Source: a virus
Reading direction: 5' to 3' (one strand)
Length of the DNA: 28,199 nucleotides
Virus record (IMG/VR): IMGVR_UViG_3300025853_005953
Coordinates: 1-28,199 of that record
Both the position numbers and the translations under genes were made by a program. A model generated the notes under the pieces. That model was given only the letters and a program-made list of their open reading frames with translations, did not search any database and was not told the DNA's origin. This document shows, piece after piece, positions 1 to 8,430 of this stretch (position 1 is the stretch's first letter; each line of letters begins with the position of its first letter).

Positions 1-79
1 GCTCTAGAGCCTCAATGGCTTGCTGTTGATGAGGTAACCCCTTGTAGTTTTTAATAACGTCAAGGAGTTTAATGCTCAT
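1..79 (-). CDS. N-terminus of a probable lysis protein (partial)
   Basis: Only the first 26 codons are present and the gene runs off the left edge of the window. The start ATG at 77-79 overlaps the TGA of the upstream small membrane protein as ATGA, so the two are probably translationally coupled. The visible peptide begins MSIKLLDVIKNYKGLPHQQ. The pattern 'YKGLPHQ..AI..L' is one I associate with cyanobacterial and cyanophage cell-wall-active proteins, usually beside a peptidoglycan-binding or hydrolase domain. Its place directly after a holin-like gene supports an endolysin role. No catalytic domain is visible, so the function is inference. Confidence 0.55.
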   Translation of the reverse strand, partial: MSIKLLDVIKNYKGLPHQQQAIEALE

Positions 80-273
80 TTGAATGTATCCTTAATGCGT
101 TGGATTTTGTCATCTTCAGTACGGTGAGGCTTTAGTGCCTCTACAACACGTACAAAGAGTTGAGCGATGCTGTTCTCACGCAGCTTAGAAGCAGCAACTA
201 CTTCAGAGCCAATAAAAAGAGCAAAGAAAATGAGTGCCTCATAGGACATTTTGATGCCGAGAATAGTTAACAT
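76..273 (-). CDS. Small membrane protein, putative holin
   Basis: This 65-residue protein has one hydrophobic segment (about residues 10-28, YEALIFFALFIGSEVVAAS) followed by a polar stretch with 'K..ENSIAQL' and a charged, lysine-rich C-terminus. T7 gp17.5, the holin, is 67 residues and lies just after the tail fibre gene, the same length and place as here. Small phage proteins with 'SE....K.NS..QL' after one membrane span are common in marine phages next to lysis genes. The likely role is to permeabilise the inner membrane at the end of infection. The holin call rests on size, topology and context. Its stop overlaps the start of the next gene (ATGA). Confidence 0.55.
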   Translation of the reverse strand: MLTILGIKMSYEALIFFALFIGSEVVAASKLRENSIAQLFVRVVEALKPHRTEDDKIQRIKDTFK

Positions 274-357
274 AATAGTTACTTATAATTAAAGTGTAGT
301 ATTAGTAGCAAGAGTCGTATTTACCGGGAAGGTCATTGGCGTTTAAGTGTTAGTAGT
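274..357 (-). other. Intergenic gap between fibre-like gene and holin
   Basis: This 84-nt stretch separates the second fibre gene from the holin-like gene. On the minus strand it holds a possible 15-codon reading frame (MTFPVNTTLATNTTL) without a convincing ribosome binding site. It also holds the decamer AATACGACTC (312-321), identical to part of the coliphage T7 promoter, but the rest of that promoter is absent. I see no terminator hairpin. Confidence 0.35.
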
Positions 358-1743
358 TTAGCCTGTAGATGGTGCAGTCACATTTACAAGAGAGCCGGAG
401 TCCAGCATACAGTTGACCAGGTAAGACACTATGCCACTAATATCGTAGTTGCCAGCGACATTAGATGCTATAATAGCCGCATTATGTATTTGAGCAAGGT
501 CGCTATTTCCTACGATGCCTCTACCAGTATTGTCAGTGATTATACAGGAGCTTGTAGAGACTCTCTGACAACCAATAGTATAAAGACCTGCAAGAGTGTT
601 CGACCGAGAAATCAGAGAAGACGCTGAGACCTGTGAACAGCTACTAAAGGCAAACCCGTTGCCCCCGCAGAGATAGGCTGTGCAATTAGATAGAACAACA
701 TCCTGTGACAAGGTAACTCTGAACCCATCGTTCTTGGTAACATAAGAAGTACTATTAGCCAGTACAACCCTATTGCAAGAAGTAATTTCTACCCCACAAG
801 CTCCAGCACTACCAGAGGTGTAGGTGTTAAAGGTGCTATTGTCCACAGCAATATAGCTGCTATCAGCTGCCATTAGCGAAGAGAGATTGCTGTTAGGACA
901 GGAGCACTGCAGAACCCTAGCATTTGCACAGTTTTGGAAATAGAAAGCATGTCCTCCAACATGGTCAGGTATGACATTTTCTAGTTGTATGAAGCTTGAC
1001 AAGATGAAGTGATAACCGTGTTGATCGGGCTGTATGCTTGTAGCATTTGTCCCATCATGTGAAGCATCTCGTACAAATACACCTTCAGCGTTTTCAATTC
1101 TAGCGGCGGCATAGTTGTAATCGACGCCAGACAAGCCTACTCGGGTTACACCAAACCCATCGACATAGAAGTAAGCGAAATGCTTGCGAGTGTAGATCCC
1201 ATAACCGCGATGTGCATTAAGATAGATGTCTGTAATGACAGCATTGACCACAGTATTGGAGCCACCGTTGTCGGCATAAAAACCGAACAAGTTTTCTCCT
1301 CTAATGTTTGCTACTCTTAGGTTAGTAAGGGCTGAGTTAATAGTGTCTACTAGGATTGCTGCTTCCGAAAGAGGAGAACCTGCATAGAACCTGAAGTTTT
1401 CTAAAGTAAAGAAGCTAGCTCTAATTCTAAGTAAGCTGCTTGCTCCGGTTGCCACCCTAATAGTTGGCATCCCTTCGCCCCAAAGTGTAGTGCCGGTTTG
1501 TGTTATTGTGAGCTGACCGGTGATCAGATACTCTACTGAGGGGCTTGGAACAATAATAGTACCACCCGCATTTATAGCTTCTTGGAAAGCTGCTGTATCA
1601 TCAGTAACCCCGTCACCAACCGCTCCGAAGTCTTTAACACTCACCACATCTTGCAGCTTTGATTCAACGGTGCGCTGCACAGCACCAGAACCGGCCTGGA
1701 TGAAACCTCCACCCAGGTCGGCTAAGTCACGTGTTTTTGTCAT
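358..1743 (-). CDS. Beta-helix fibre/tailspike-like protein (pectate lyase fold)
   Basis: The protein has 461 residues. Residues about 20-50 contain 'GAVQRT.ESKL.DVVSVKDFGAVGDG', the usual entry to a right-handed beta-helix in phage tailspikes, followed by 'DDTAAFQEAIN'. The rest is repetitive and rich in Ser, Asn, Val and Cys, as expected for beta-helix coils. There is no T7-type N-terminal virion-binding domain, so it probably attaches through the gp17-like fibre or another tail protein. It follows that fibre gene with an 11-nt gap. The shared module suggests an old duplication or module exchange with the neighbour. The likely role is host-surface binding or polysaccharide processing; no catalytic residues can be assigned. 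Confidence 0.75.
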   Translation of the reverse strand: MTKTRDLADLGGGFIQAGSGAVQRTVESKLQDVVSVKDFGAVGDGVTDDTAAFQEAINAGGTIIVPSPSVEYLITGQLTITQTGTTLWGEGMPTIRVATGASSLLRIRASFFTLENFRFYAGSPLSEAAILVDTINSALTNLRVANIRGENLFGFYADNGGSNTVVNAVITDIYLNAHRGYGIYTRKHFAYFYVDGFGVTRVGLSGVDYNYAAARIENAEGVFVRDASHDGTNATSIQPDQHGYHFILSSFIQLENVIPDHVGGHAFYFQNCANARVLQCSCPNSNLSSLMAADSSYIAVDNSTFNTYTSGSAGACGVEITSCNRVVLANSTSYVTKNDGFRVTLSQDVVLSNCTAYLCGGNGFAFSSCSQVSASSLISRSNTLAGLYTIGCQRVSTSSCIITDNTGRGIVGNSDLAQIHNAAIIASNVAGNYDISGIVSYLVNCMLDSGSLVNVTAPSTG

Positions 1744-1754
1744 AATAAGAATGC

Positions 1755-4448
1755 TTACTTAGCTACCCAACCTGTGTTTCCAGTTCCTGTTTCTTTTACA
1801 TATAGAGTAGTGGAAGCTCCACCATCTGTCCTTAGATAGATAGTCCCTGGCGCTGCGGTAATGGACCCTTCTGGCGTTCCAGCTCCGTGGTACAGACCAC
1901 GATTACTACCTCGAAAGAGATAATCGCCGTTATTGTCGATACGGGCTAGACTATTCCCACCTCCATCTTGAAATAGCACTGGATTGCTTGCGCTATTTCC
2001 TTTAATTGTTGCAACTCCGCCAGAAGAGTTAAGAGTCAGTGCTGATGAAGCATCTATTGTGATATTTGATGCCTTGAGCGTAACCGTACTTGCACCGATT
2101 AGGTTGGTTGATGCATCGGAGATGTTGTAAGCAGTAGTAACACTGGTTGAGTCAATAGTATTATGGGCTATAACATTGTTAGGGCAAGAAGCAACTACCA
2201 ATACTCCATTACCGTATTTATCCACAGAATCCTTGCCGCGAATGGTATTACCAACAATGGTATTATTATTCGCAGCCCCAAATACACGCACACCGGCGTT
2301 AAGAGTTGGCGTTGACTCAGTATCTGTTGCACTAGCAAAGATGTGATTACCTGTGACAGTGCAATATGATGATCCATTAAGGGAAACACCATAGTTCAGA
2401 TTCTGGAAACTATTAGCGTTGATAGTACAAGAAGAACAAGCATCCAGTCGGACTCCATCATCAGTTGAGGTGTTGTTCGCGATGCCTAGAATCTGACAAC
2501 CACCAGTTACAGTGATGCCAGTAGAAGAGACACCATAAATTGCTGCTCCAGCACTTGCTCCAGTTCCGACAAAGTAACCGCCGTCAATAGTTATACATCC
2601 TGGACCATCAGCACCAGTAATGTAGATGCCATGCATTTTAAACGCATCAATAATAGGACGCCTGATCTGAACATCCCAATTAAAGTCGTTGCCTGTAGCG
2701 ATAATCCAGAAGCCATACGAAGTCTGGCTAGTCTCACACCTATCAAAGAAAATGTCTCTAATATCAGAGCCGATAATGTAGTATCCAACAGAAGTAATAG
2801 AGGTTGGGGTGCCTACACCAGTAACATCGTTGTCAACGAGTTCGATGCTTGCTTGCGGAGAAATACCTCCTGGAGTAAATGGAACGGCCTCAAGTACGAA
2901 CCCTGCAAACTTATTGCTACTGGTCAAACCACTGAGAGCAGTATGATCAAATAGAACTTGAACAAAGCATCCCTCTACACGGGTGCCAACAGTATCCGTA
3001 ATAAAGAACCCTGCATCCCAACCACCGACTCTGATGTTGTACACTCTTGCGTTCTGAACTGCAGCTGCAACGCTGGAATCGCCACCACTGATTACAACAC
3101 CAGAATCGTTTGGTCCAGGATCTGTAACGAAGGTTGGTGTTCCAGTCTTACGTAAGTAGAGATTTTCAACCCTTGAATACTCATTGAGGTTTGAACCTGT
3201 TGCTCCAATCTTAATAGCAGGGCCAGCCGTGGTCTTAACCAAGACAGGCATATTCTCGTCGCCGATAAGCGCCTTATACCCGTCAAGAAGGTTTAGGGTT
3301 GCTGTAATTTTGTATGTACCTTTAGGCACATAAACAGTCTTACCAGTATTGATAGCAGCTTGAAATGCAGCCGTATCGTCCGTACCATTTCCAGAAAAGT
3401 CGGAATCTCCAACAGCACCAAAGTCCTTAACGGAGACAACATCCTTTAGCTTGCTTTCAAGCGTCCTTTGCACTGCTCCAGTACCAGACTGGGTAAAAGT
3501 GACAGTATTGGATGGGATAGCAAGCAGACTAACTTGACTGAAAGCAAGAACCTCAACAACATCACCAGCAGTCAAAGCAACAAGACCAGTGATGCTATTA
3601 CCAGTAGTGGCGACATAATCAACACCACGTTGCAGTAGAGCACCGTTCAAGAAGACAGCTTCAAGATTGACGGGATACGTCAGTGTCTGACTGTTATCGT
3701 CATTCCCAGTAAGGCTGGTCTCACCTCCAGCGGCAGTCTTCCTCCAACGGAGAACATTGGCATTAGCAGATGAGTCTTGCCAGTTCGCACCATTCCATAC
3801 CCGCATTACTTTGGATGTGGAATTGAAGTAGATAGCACCAACTAGCAGTGCATTCCCATCATTATCTACTGATGGATCGCTTGTCTTCGCCCCAAGGTAA
3901 CGATCATCAAAGGAGTCAAGCGTGGTAGCGGCAGCACTAGCACTAGCAGCAGCAGCCGAAGCACTGTTAGCTGCAGCAGCGGCATTAGCAGCTCCAGTAG
4001 CTATAACACTATCAACATATCCCTTAGTGGATGCATCACTTGAAGCTATAGGAGTAGCAAGGTCTGTAACCTTATAACCACCCATATCAAGATCAGCTTC
4101 CATAGCCACAAGACCATCGTTGGTAATGGCGTAGTTAGAGATCTCTTGGGTAACGTATAGGTTCTGGTTAAAGTTATCATTCAGATCCTGTGCTCGAATA
4201 GCAGAACCCGAGATAAACGTAGCACTTAGGTCTTCAAAGTCAGTACGACGAAAGACACGAATGCTGACACCATCACCAGGTGCAGAACTAAACGTGATGA
4301 TCTTAGTAGAAGGATCAATAGTAAATGCAGTAGTAACTACACCATCAAGACTGACCTTTACATCAGTGTCTTCTAGGTAATCAAACGGAATCGGACCAAA
4401 TGTAACGTCCGAGCCGTCTCCTGTGTATGTAATTTCAGTTAAAGCCAT
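1755..4448 (-). CDS. Tail fibre protein, T7 gp17-like
   Basis: The protein has 897 residues. Residues 1 to about 110 match the T7 tail fibre N-terminal domain that docks on the tail (start MALTEITYTGDGSDVTFG, then 'FRRTDFEDLSATF.SGSAIRAQDLNDNFNQ'). An alanine/serine-rich segment, probably trimeric coiled coil, spans about residues 145-185. A central module with 'GA.YFNS..KVMRVWNGANW' precedes the 'GAVQRTLESKLKDVVSVKDFGAVGD' entry at about 325-350, which opens a long right-handed beta-helix. The C-terminus ends in a small domain with 'G.IYLRTDGGASTTLYVKETG.GNTGWVAK', seen in many phage fibres. The role is host receptor recognition. The start lies 8 nt after the gp16-like gene. Confidence 0.93.
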   Translation of the reverse strand: MALTEITYTGDGSDVTFGPIPFDYLEDTDVKVSLDGVVTTAFTIDPSTKIITFSSAPGDGVSIRVFRRTDFEDLSATFISGSAIRAQDLNDNFNQNLYVTQEISNYAITNDGLVAMEADLDMGGYKVTDLATPIASSDASTKGYVDSVIATGAANAAAAANSASAAAASASAAATTLDSFDDRYLGAKTSDPSVDNDGNALLVGAIYFNSTSKVMRVWNGANWQDSSANANVLRWRKTAAGGETSLTGNDDNSQTLTYPVNLEAVFLNGALLQRGVDYVATTGNSITGLVALTAGDVVEVLAFSQVSLLAIPSNTVTFTQSGTGAVQRTLESKLKDVVSVKDFGAVGDSDFSGNGTDDTAAFQAAINTGKTVYVPKGTYKITATLNLLDGYKALIGDENMPVLVKTTAGPAIKIGATGSNLNEYSRVENLYLRKTGTPTFVTDPGPNDSGVVISGGDSSVAAAVQNARVYNIRVGGWDAGFFITDTVGTRVEGCFVQVLFDHTALSGLTSSNKFAGFVLEAVPFTPGGISPQASIELVDNDVTGVGTPTSITSVGYYIIGSDIRDIFFDRCETSQTSYGFWIIATGNDFNWDVQIRRPIIDAFKMHGIYITGADGPGCITIDGGYFVGTGASAGAAIYGVSSTGITVTGGCQILGIANNTSTDDGVRLDACSSCTINANSFQNLNYGVSLNGSSYCTVTGNHIFASATDTESTPTLNAGVRVFGAANNNTIVGNTIRGKDSVDKYGNGVLVVASCPNNVIAHNTIDSTSVTTAYNISDASTNLIGASTVTLKASNITIDASSALTLNSSGGVATIKGNSASNPVLFQDGGGNSLARIDNNGDYLFRGSNRGLYHGAGTPEGSITAAPGTIYLRTDGGASTTLYVKETGTGNTGWVAK

Positions 4449-4456
4449 GGTTACAT

Positions 4457-7400
4457 TTAGTAAGACATTGTTTGTTTCATATTGTCAAGGAAGCGTTTGG
4501 CACCATCAAGGTCACCAACTTGCAGGAAGTTTTCAACTGTTTGATTCTTGTACACCTTTTGTTGGATACTATCACGTGTAGAAACTTGTGCTTCTGCATA
4601 ACGCATGGAAGAACGAAGAGCAGCATCTAGATAAAGATGAATGTTCTTGAACTTCTCTACTTCAGGCTGAAGACCCATATCTCGTGCCTTCTTGAATTCC
4701 TTACGGAACATCTTACCTTCTTCAGTCTGCATGATACGTTGGATCTCACGTTTAAAGATCTGTTGCTTACCCATCATGCTAGTAACTTCAGAACGTTCTT
4801 CGTTGCTGTACTCGACACCACGACCATTGGTCTTAAGTGTGGGACGTGCATCGTATTCAATGTCCATAAGGAACTGCTTTTCAGGAGACACTTCACCATT
4901 CACTTTCCAAGGTAGGTAAGTATTCCATACTCTTGCAAAGAAGTTAGGAGGTTCACCAACAAGACCACCATCAATCCAGTCATGTGCATCAGGCAAGGTT
5001 TGCTTCATGATCGGGTTACGGTTAGCAACAAGATCAAAGAAGTTATTCTCAAGCTCTTTCTTGTTAGGAGTTAGAAGACGACCAAATTCAGCCATCAGAC
5101 TAGAACCAGGCATAGAAGCGCTGGTAGCAAAAGAAGATGTCCAACGATTAATAGCACCAACATCACCACGAATAACGTCATTAAGCGGCTCCAGAGCAGC
5201 CAGCATAGACTTATCAGTGATAGTAGCACTAAGAACAAAACCAGCAGCACGTAGATTCTCAGCCAACTCAGCAGAGTTAAGAGAATCAAAGTTATCCATG
5301 ATGTTAGCAGTCAGAGCAACCCAATCACTTACACCAGGAATACCGTCATAGCTAACCCACTGACCACCAGGTACACGAATAGAACGAGGTTGCCAATTAG
5401 CATCACGACGTAGACGTTGCTTTTCTTTGTCGTAAAGACCATCACCAGTGATACGGTCACTCATGAAGAGACCAACAGCTCCCATTACAGAAAGAGTACC
5501 AATAGCTTTACGTCCCTTTAGTTCAGCACGTACAGTAGTGTAGACACTTTCAATGTTGTCTAGAGAGTAGTCAATACCACGAGAAGAAAGAAGTTGCTCT
5601 ACCTCTTGACCACTCATTTCATAGAACTCACGGTCAAAGGCATTCACCTTATCAATAAAAGCACCAACAGGATTATGGGTACCGAAATAGGCAGCCATAT
5701 TCAGTGGAGTCTTAGTAAAGAGAAGGAATGGTTTAAGGATAGGAGCAGTGCGAATAAGACTAGAAAGAGCATCGTTGGCTGGATTATCCAAAGCCATTGA
5801 GATCTCACTAGATGCATAACGTACAGCAGAGTCTGTAATGTTATCGTTTTCGTCAAACATTGCAGAATAAACTTCCTTAGCCAGCTGATCAGACGCTTGT
5901 TTATCAAGAGGAATCACACCACCTTTAGTGACTGTATCCCAAGCTCGACCACGTGCTTCCCAGTTAGCAACAACTGACTGAGTAAATCCGTCAAATGCTT
6001 GCATACCACGCTGACCAAAGCGCAACCATGGGTGCATTGCAAGATCATTTTGTGCCTCTACAATAGACATCATGACTTGAGGACCATATTCACCTTGTTG
6101 TGCTTTAGCATCAGCAAAGGTCTTAAGAAGTTCAATTTGCTGTTGATCTGCTACACCAGTATCTTCACGAAGAGCCATCACATAAGGGTCAGAAGCAGAC
6201 CTACGGAAGACCTGATTCATATAACCAAGTGCATTGCTCAAAGTATCCCAAGCTGCAGAATACTGATACCAGCCTTTACGGAAGGTAGCAATATCTCCAT
6301 TAATAATTGCACCAGCTGCTTGAGCAATAGGACGCTCAGCAAGTAGAGCAATGTTGGAAACACCTGCTTTGATAGGTGTACCGATAGCAGAAAGAGTAGA
6401 GTTATAAAGGTTAGACCAGAATCCACGCATTACAACAGAAGGAATCTCAGGTTCACCATCAAAGAAAGCTTTGCTAAGTGTACCAAGAGAACCACGAACG
6501 TAGTTGTTAAGCTTAGAGATTGTGTCTACTTTACCATCAGTAAACTCATATGCCATCATCAGTGGAGCAAGCATCTCAGGACGCTCAGCTTTTACTTCAC
6601 GAAGGGTATTAATAGTTTGCTTAGCTTCAGCTTTGATACGTTCAATAGCTTGTAGAGTAGCATTCTCCTCATTTGCAATGGTGTTTTGAATACGCTTAGC
6701 ATACGCTGCATCTGCTGCATCACTACCTTTGGCAGTCAAACGATTCCAAAGGTTGAGCATATTCAACGCACGACCACGAGAGTATGAAGTCATACCCTTT
6801 TGTGCCATCAAGAATTCAAGACGATCTAGGATCTGTTCTTGTGCTCGATCAACAGCAGCAGTACCGTCCATCAAACGTACACCCTGAGCCATGTCAGAGA
6901 CTTGACCAGCAAAAGAAGTACCAACATATGCTTGAGCACGCATAACATCCATGTTAGCGTAGTCATCCATCAGCTTATTGATGGTTTGGAAGACAGCGGC
7001 ATAAGCCTCACTCTTCAGTACAGGAGCACCTGTATCTACATCAACACCCTGCCACTTCTTAATTGCTTGTTGAAGTTCAGGTGTATCCATCTTATAGAAA
7101 TTCATTGCCAGTTCTTCACCAGCAGTCATGATTTCTTTATGGGAGATGTACTTACCAGAAGCAGTCTTGTAGCCATACTCACCAGCATCTTGCAGTTGAG
7201 AAGCAAGACCACGGATAATGGTCTCCATACCTTCAGGTACTTCAAGACCAAACTTAAGAGCAGGTTCAGAGATAACGCTACCTACTCGACCATAGACACT
7301 ATCAATGTTGTTAGTAATACGTGCCACATCAACAGCAGCACCTACAACACCAAGGTTATCTACAGAACGAATGCCTGATTCTTCATAACCATAAAGGTCA

Positions 7401-8425
7401 TGTACACCAAGCATAGGTTCGTCAAGGTTAGCATTCTTAGAGAAGTTGTACTCACCAAGCTCGTCTAAAGCGTCTGAGCGGCGTGCAGCAGACTCTGCAA
7501 TAGCCTCCTCAATGTCATCAGCTGCCTCGGTACCTAAGTTCTTCGAGAACCACTGTGTAGCCTTTTCTGACTCGGGTACCCATTGAGTAGAGCGAAGTAC
7601 TCCACGTACACCTTTGACAAGCTTACCAACACCTTCAGCAAAGTCAGTAAAGAGACCAAGGCCAACACCTTCAGTGACGTTCTTAGCACGCTTTACATCA
7701 GGACTATCACTATCAAGTGTAGCAACATTATCAGGAATCCAACCAAATTGAGCAGGAAAGGATTTCTTTAGTGTACCAGTTAGGTTGTCATCAGTCTGGT
7801 TAAACTGAACAGTATAGTCAACTGCAGCACCAGCACCAGCAGCAAATAGCTTAGGTGCTACCCATTGAACAAACGGGTCTTGCAGCATCTTTGCTTTACT
7901 AGCACTAGCAGCACCTTTAAGAGCACCACCACCAATACCAGTCAAAAGAAGTGTAGGAGCAACTACACTACTAATTTCTCTAAGTGTTTGAGTGATGTCA
8001 CTTTGAAACTTAGGAAGTTTAGGCACCTTACCGTCAGGACGGAAAGGATTAGCCATACCAGGTACTTCTTTACTAGGAAGAAGGTTGATAAGGTCTACAC
8101 CAAAATCAATAATACCAGCAGGTACAGTCATCGCACCTTCTAGTGTTTGCCTAGCAAGACCACCAATGTCAATACCGCCTTCTTGTTTAGGCTTCTGTTG
8201 TTGCTCTTGACCCGTAGGTTGAGCAGGTTGTTGCGTCGATCCTTGAGGCTGTTGAGGAGCAGCTTCTTGAGCCGCTTGCTGTAGCATTTGCCGACGAGCC
8301 ATGTTCTCCATGAGCTGCATGTCTTGTTGCGTCTGCTCTGCTTGCAGCATCATCTGCTGCTCCTCTTCTGCCGTCATGTCTGGCGTACCAAACAGGATCT
8401 CTTGCGTGAGATCGTCTTCGTTCAT
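4457..8425 (-). CDS. Internal virion (core) protein, T7 gp16-like
   Basis: The protein has 1322 residues, almost the length of T7 gp16 (1318), and sits in the gp16 position between the gp15-like gene and the fibre. In T7, gp14, gp15 and gp16 form the inner core and are ejected into the cell to carry the DNA across the envelope. Residues 1-80 are acidic and very rich in Gln, Met and Ala. Residues about 90-210 contain several hydrophobic stretches ('GAMTVPAGIIDFGVDLI', 'VVAPTLLLTGIGGGALKGA'). Unlike T7 gp16, I see no lytic transglycosylase signature at the N-terminus; that activity is in the upstream protein here. It starts 5 nt after the gp15-like stop. Confidence 0.85.
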   Translation of the reverse strand: MNEDDLTQEILFGTPDMTAEEEQQMMLQAEQTQQDMQLMENMARRQMLQQAAQEAAPQQPQGSTQQPAQPTGQEQQQKPKQEGGIDIGGLARQTLEGAMTVPAGIIDFGVDLINLLPSKEVPGMANPFRPDGKVPKLPKFQSDITQTLREISSVVAPTLLLTGIGGGALKGAASASKAKMLQDPFVQWVAPKLFAAGAGAAVDYTVQFNQTDDNLTGTLKKSFPAQFGWIPDNVATLDSDSPDVKRAKNVTEGVGLGLFTDFAEGVGKLVKGVRGVLRSTQWVPESEKATQWFSKNLGTEAADDIEEAIAESAARRSDALDELGEYNFSKNANLDEPMLGVHDLYGYEESGIRSVDNLGVVGAAVDVARITNNIDSVYGRVGSVISEPALKFGLEVPEGMETIIRGLASQLQDAGEYGYKTASGKYISHKEIMTAGEELAMNFYKMDTPELQQAIKKWQGVDVDTGAPVLKSEAYAAVFQTINKLMDDYANMDVMRAQAYVGTSFAGQVSDMAQGVRLMDGTAAVDRAQEQILDRLEFLMAQKGMTSYSRGRALNMLNLWNRLTAKGSDAADAAYAKRIQNTIANEENATLQAIERIKAEAKQTINTLREVKAERPEMLAPLMMAYEFTDGKVDTISKLNNYVRGSLGTLSKAFFDGEPEIPSVVMRGFWSNLYNSTLSAIGTPIKAGVSNIALLAERPIAQAAGAIINGDIATFRKGWYQYSAAWDTLSNALGYMNQVFRRSASDPYVMALREDTGVADQQQIELLKTFADAKAQQGEYGPQVMMSIVEAQNDLAMHPWLRFGQRGMQAFDGFTQSVVANWEARGRAWDTVTKGGVIPLDKQASDQLAKEVYSAMFDENDNITDSAVRYASSEISMALDNPANDALSSLIRTAPILKPFLLFTKTPLNMAAYFGTHNPVGAFIDKVNAFDREFYEMSGQEVEQLLSSRGIDYSLDNIESVYTTVRAELKGRKAIGTLSVMGAVGLFMSDRITGDGLYDKEKQRLRRDANWQPRSIRVPGGQWVSYDGIPGVSDWVALTANIMDNFDSLNSAELAENLRAAGFVLSATITDKSMLAALEPLNDVIRGDVGAINRWTSSFATSASMPGSSLMAEFGRLLTPNKKELENNFFDLVANRNPIMKQTLPDAHDWIDGGLVGEPPNFFARVWNTYLPWKVNGEVSPEKQFLMDIEYDARPTLKTNGRGVEYSNEERSEVTSMMGKQQIFKREIQRIMQTEEGKMFRKEFKKARDMGLQPEVEKFKNIHLYLDAALRSSMRYAEAQVSTRDSIQQKVYKNQTVENFLQVGDLDGAKRFLDNMKQTMSY

Positions 8426-8430
8426 TAGTT

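Noticed and set aside
1-10. Palindrome GCTCTAGAGC at the window edge (1-10)
   Set aside because: It is short, inside a coding region and at an arbitrary edge; there is no sign of a terminal repeat or attachment site.
3880-3990. Alanine-codon repeats in the fibre gene as a possible mobile or regulatory repeat
   Set aside because: They encode the Ala/Ser-rich linker of the tail fibre; no regular unit outside the reading frame.
6839-7378. Plus-strand open frame of 179 codons inside the gp16-like gene
   Set aside because: It is an antisense shadow with no recognisable protein features; the minus-strand gene is well supported.
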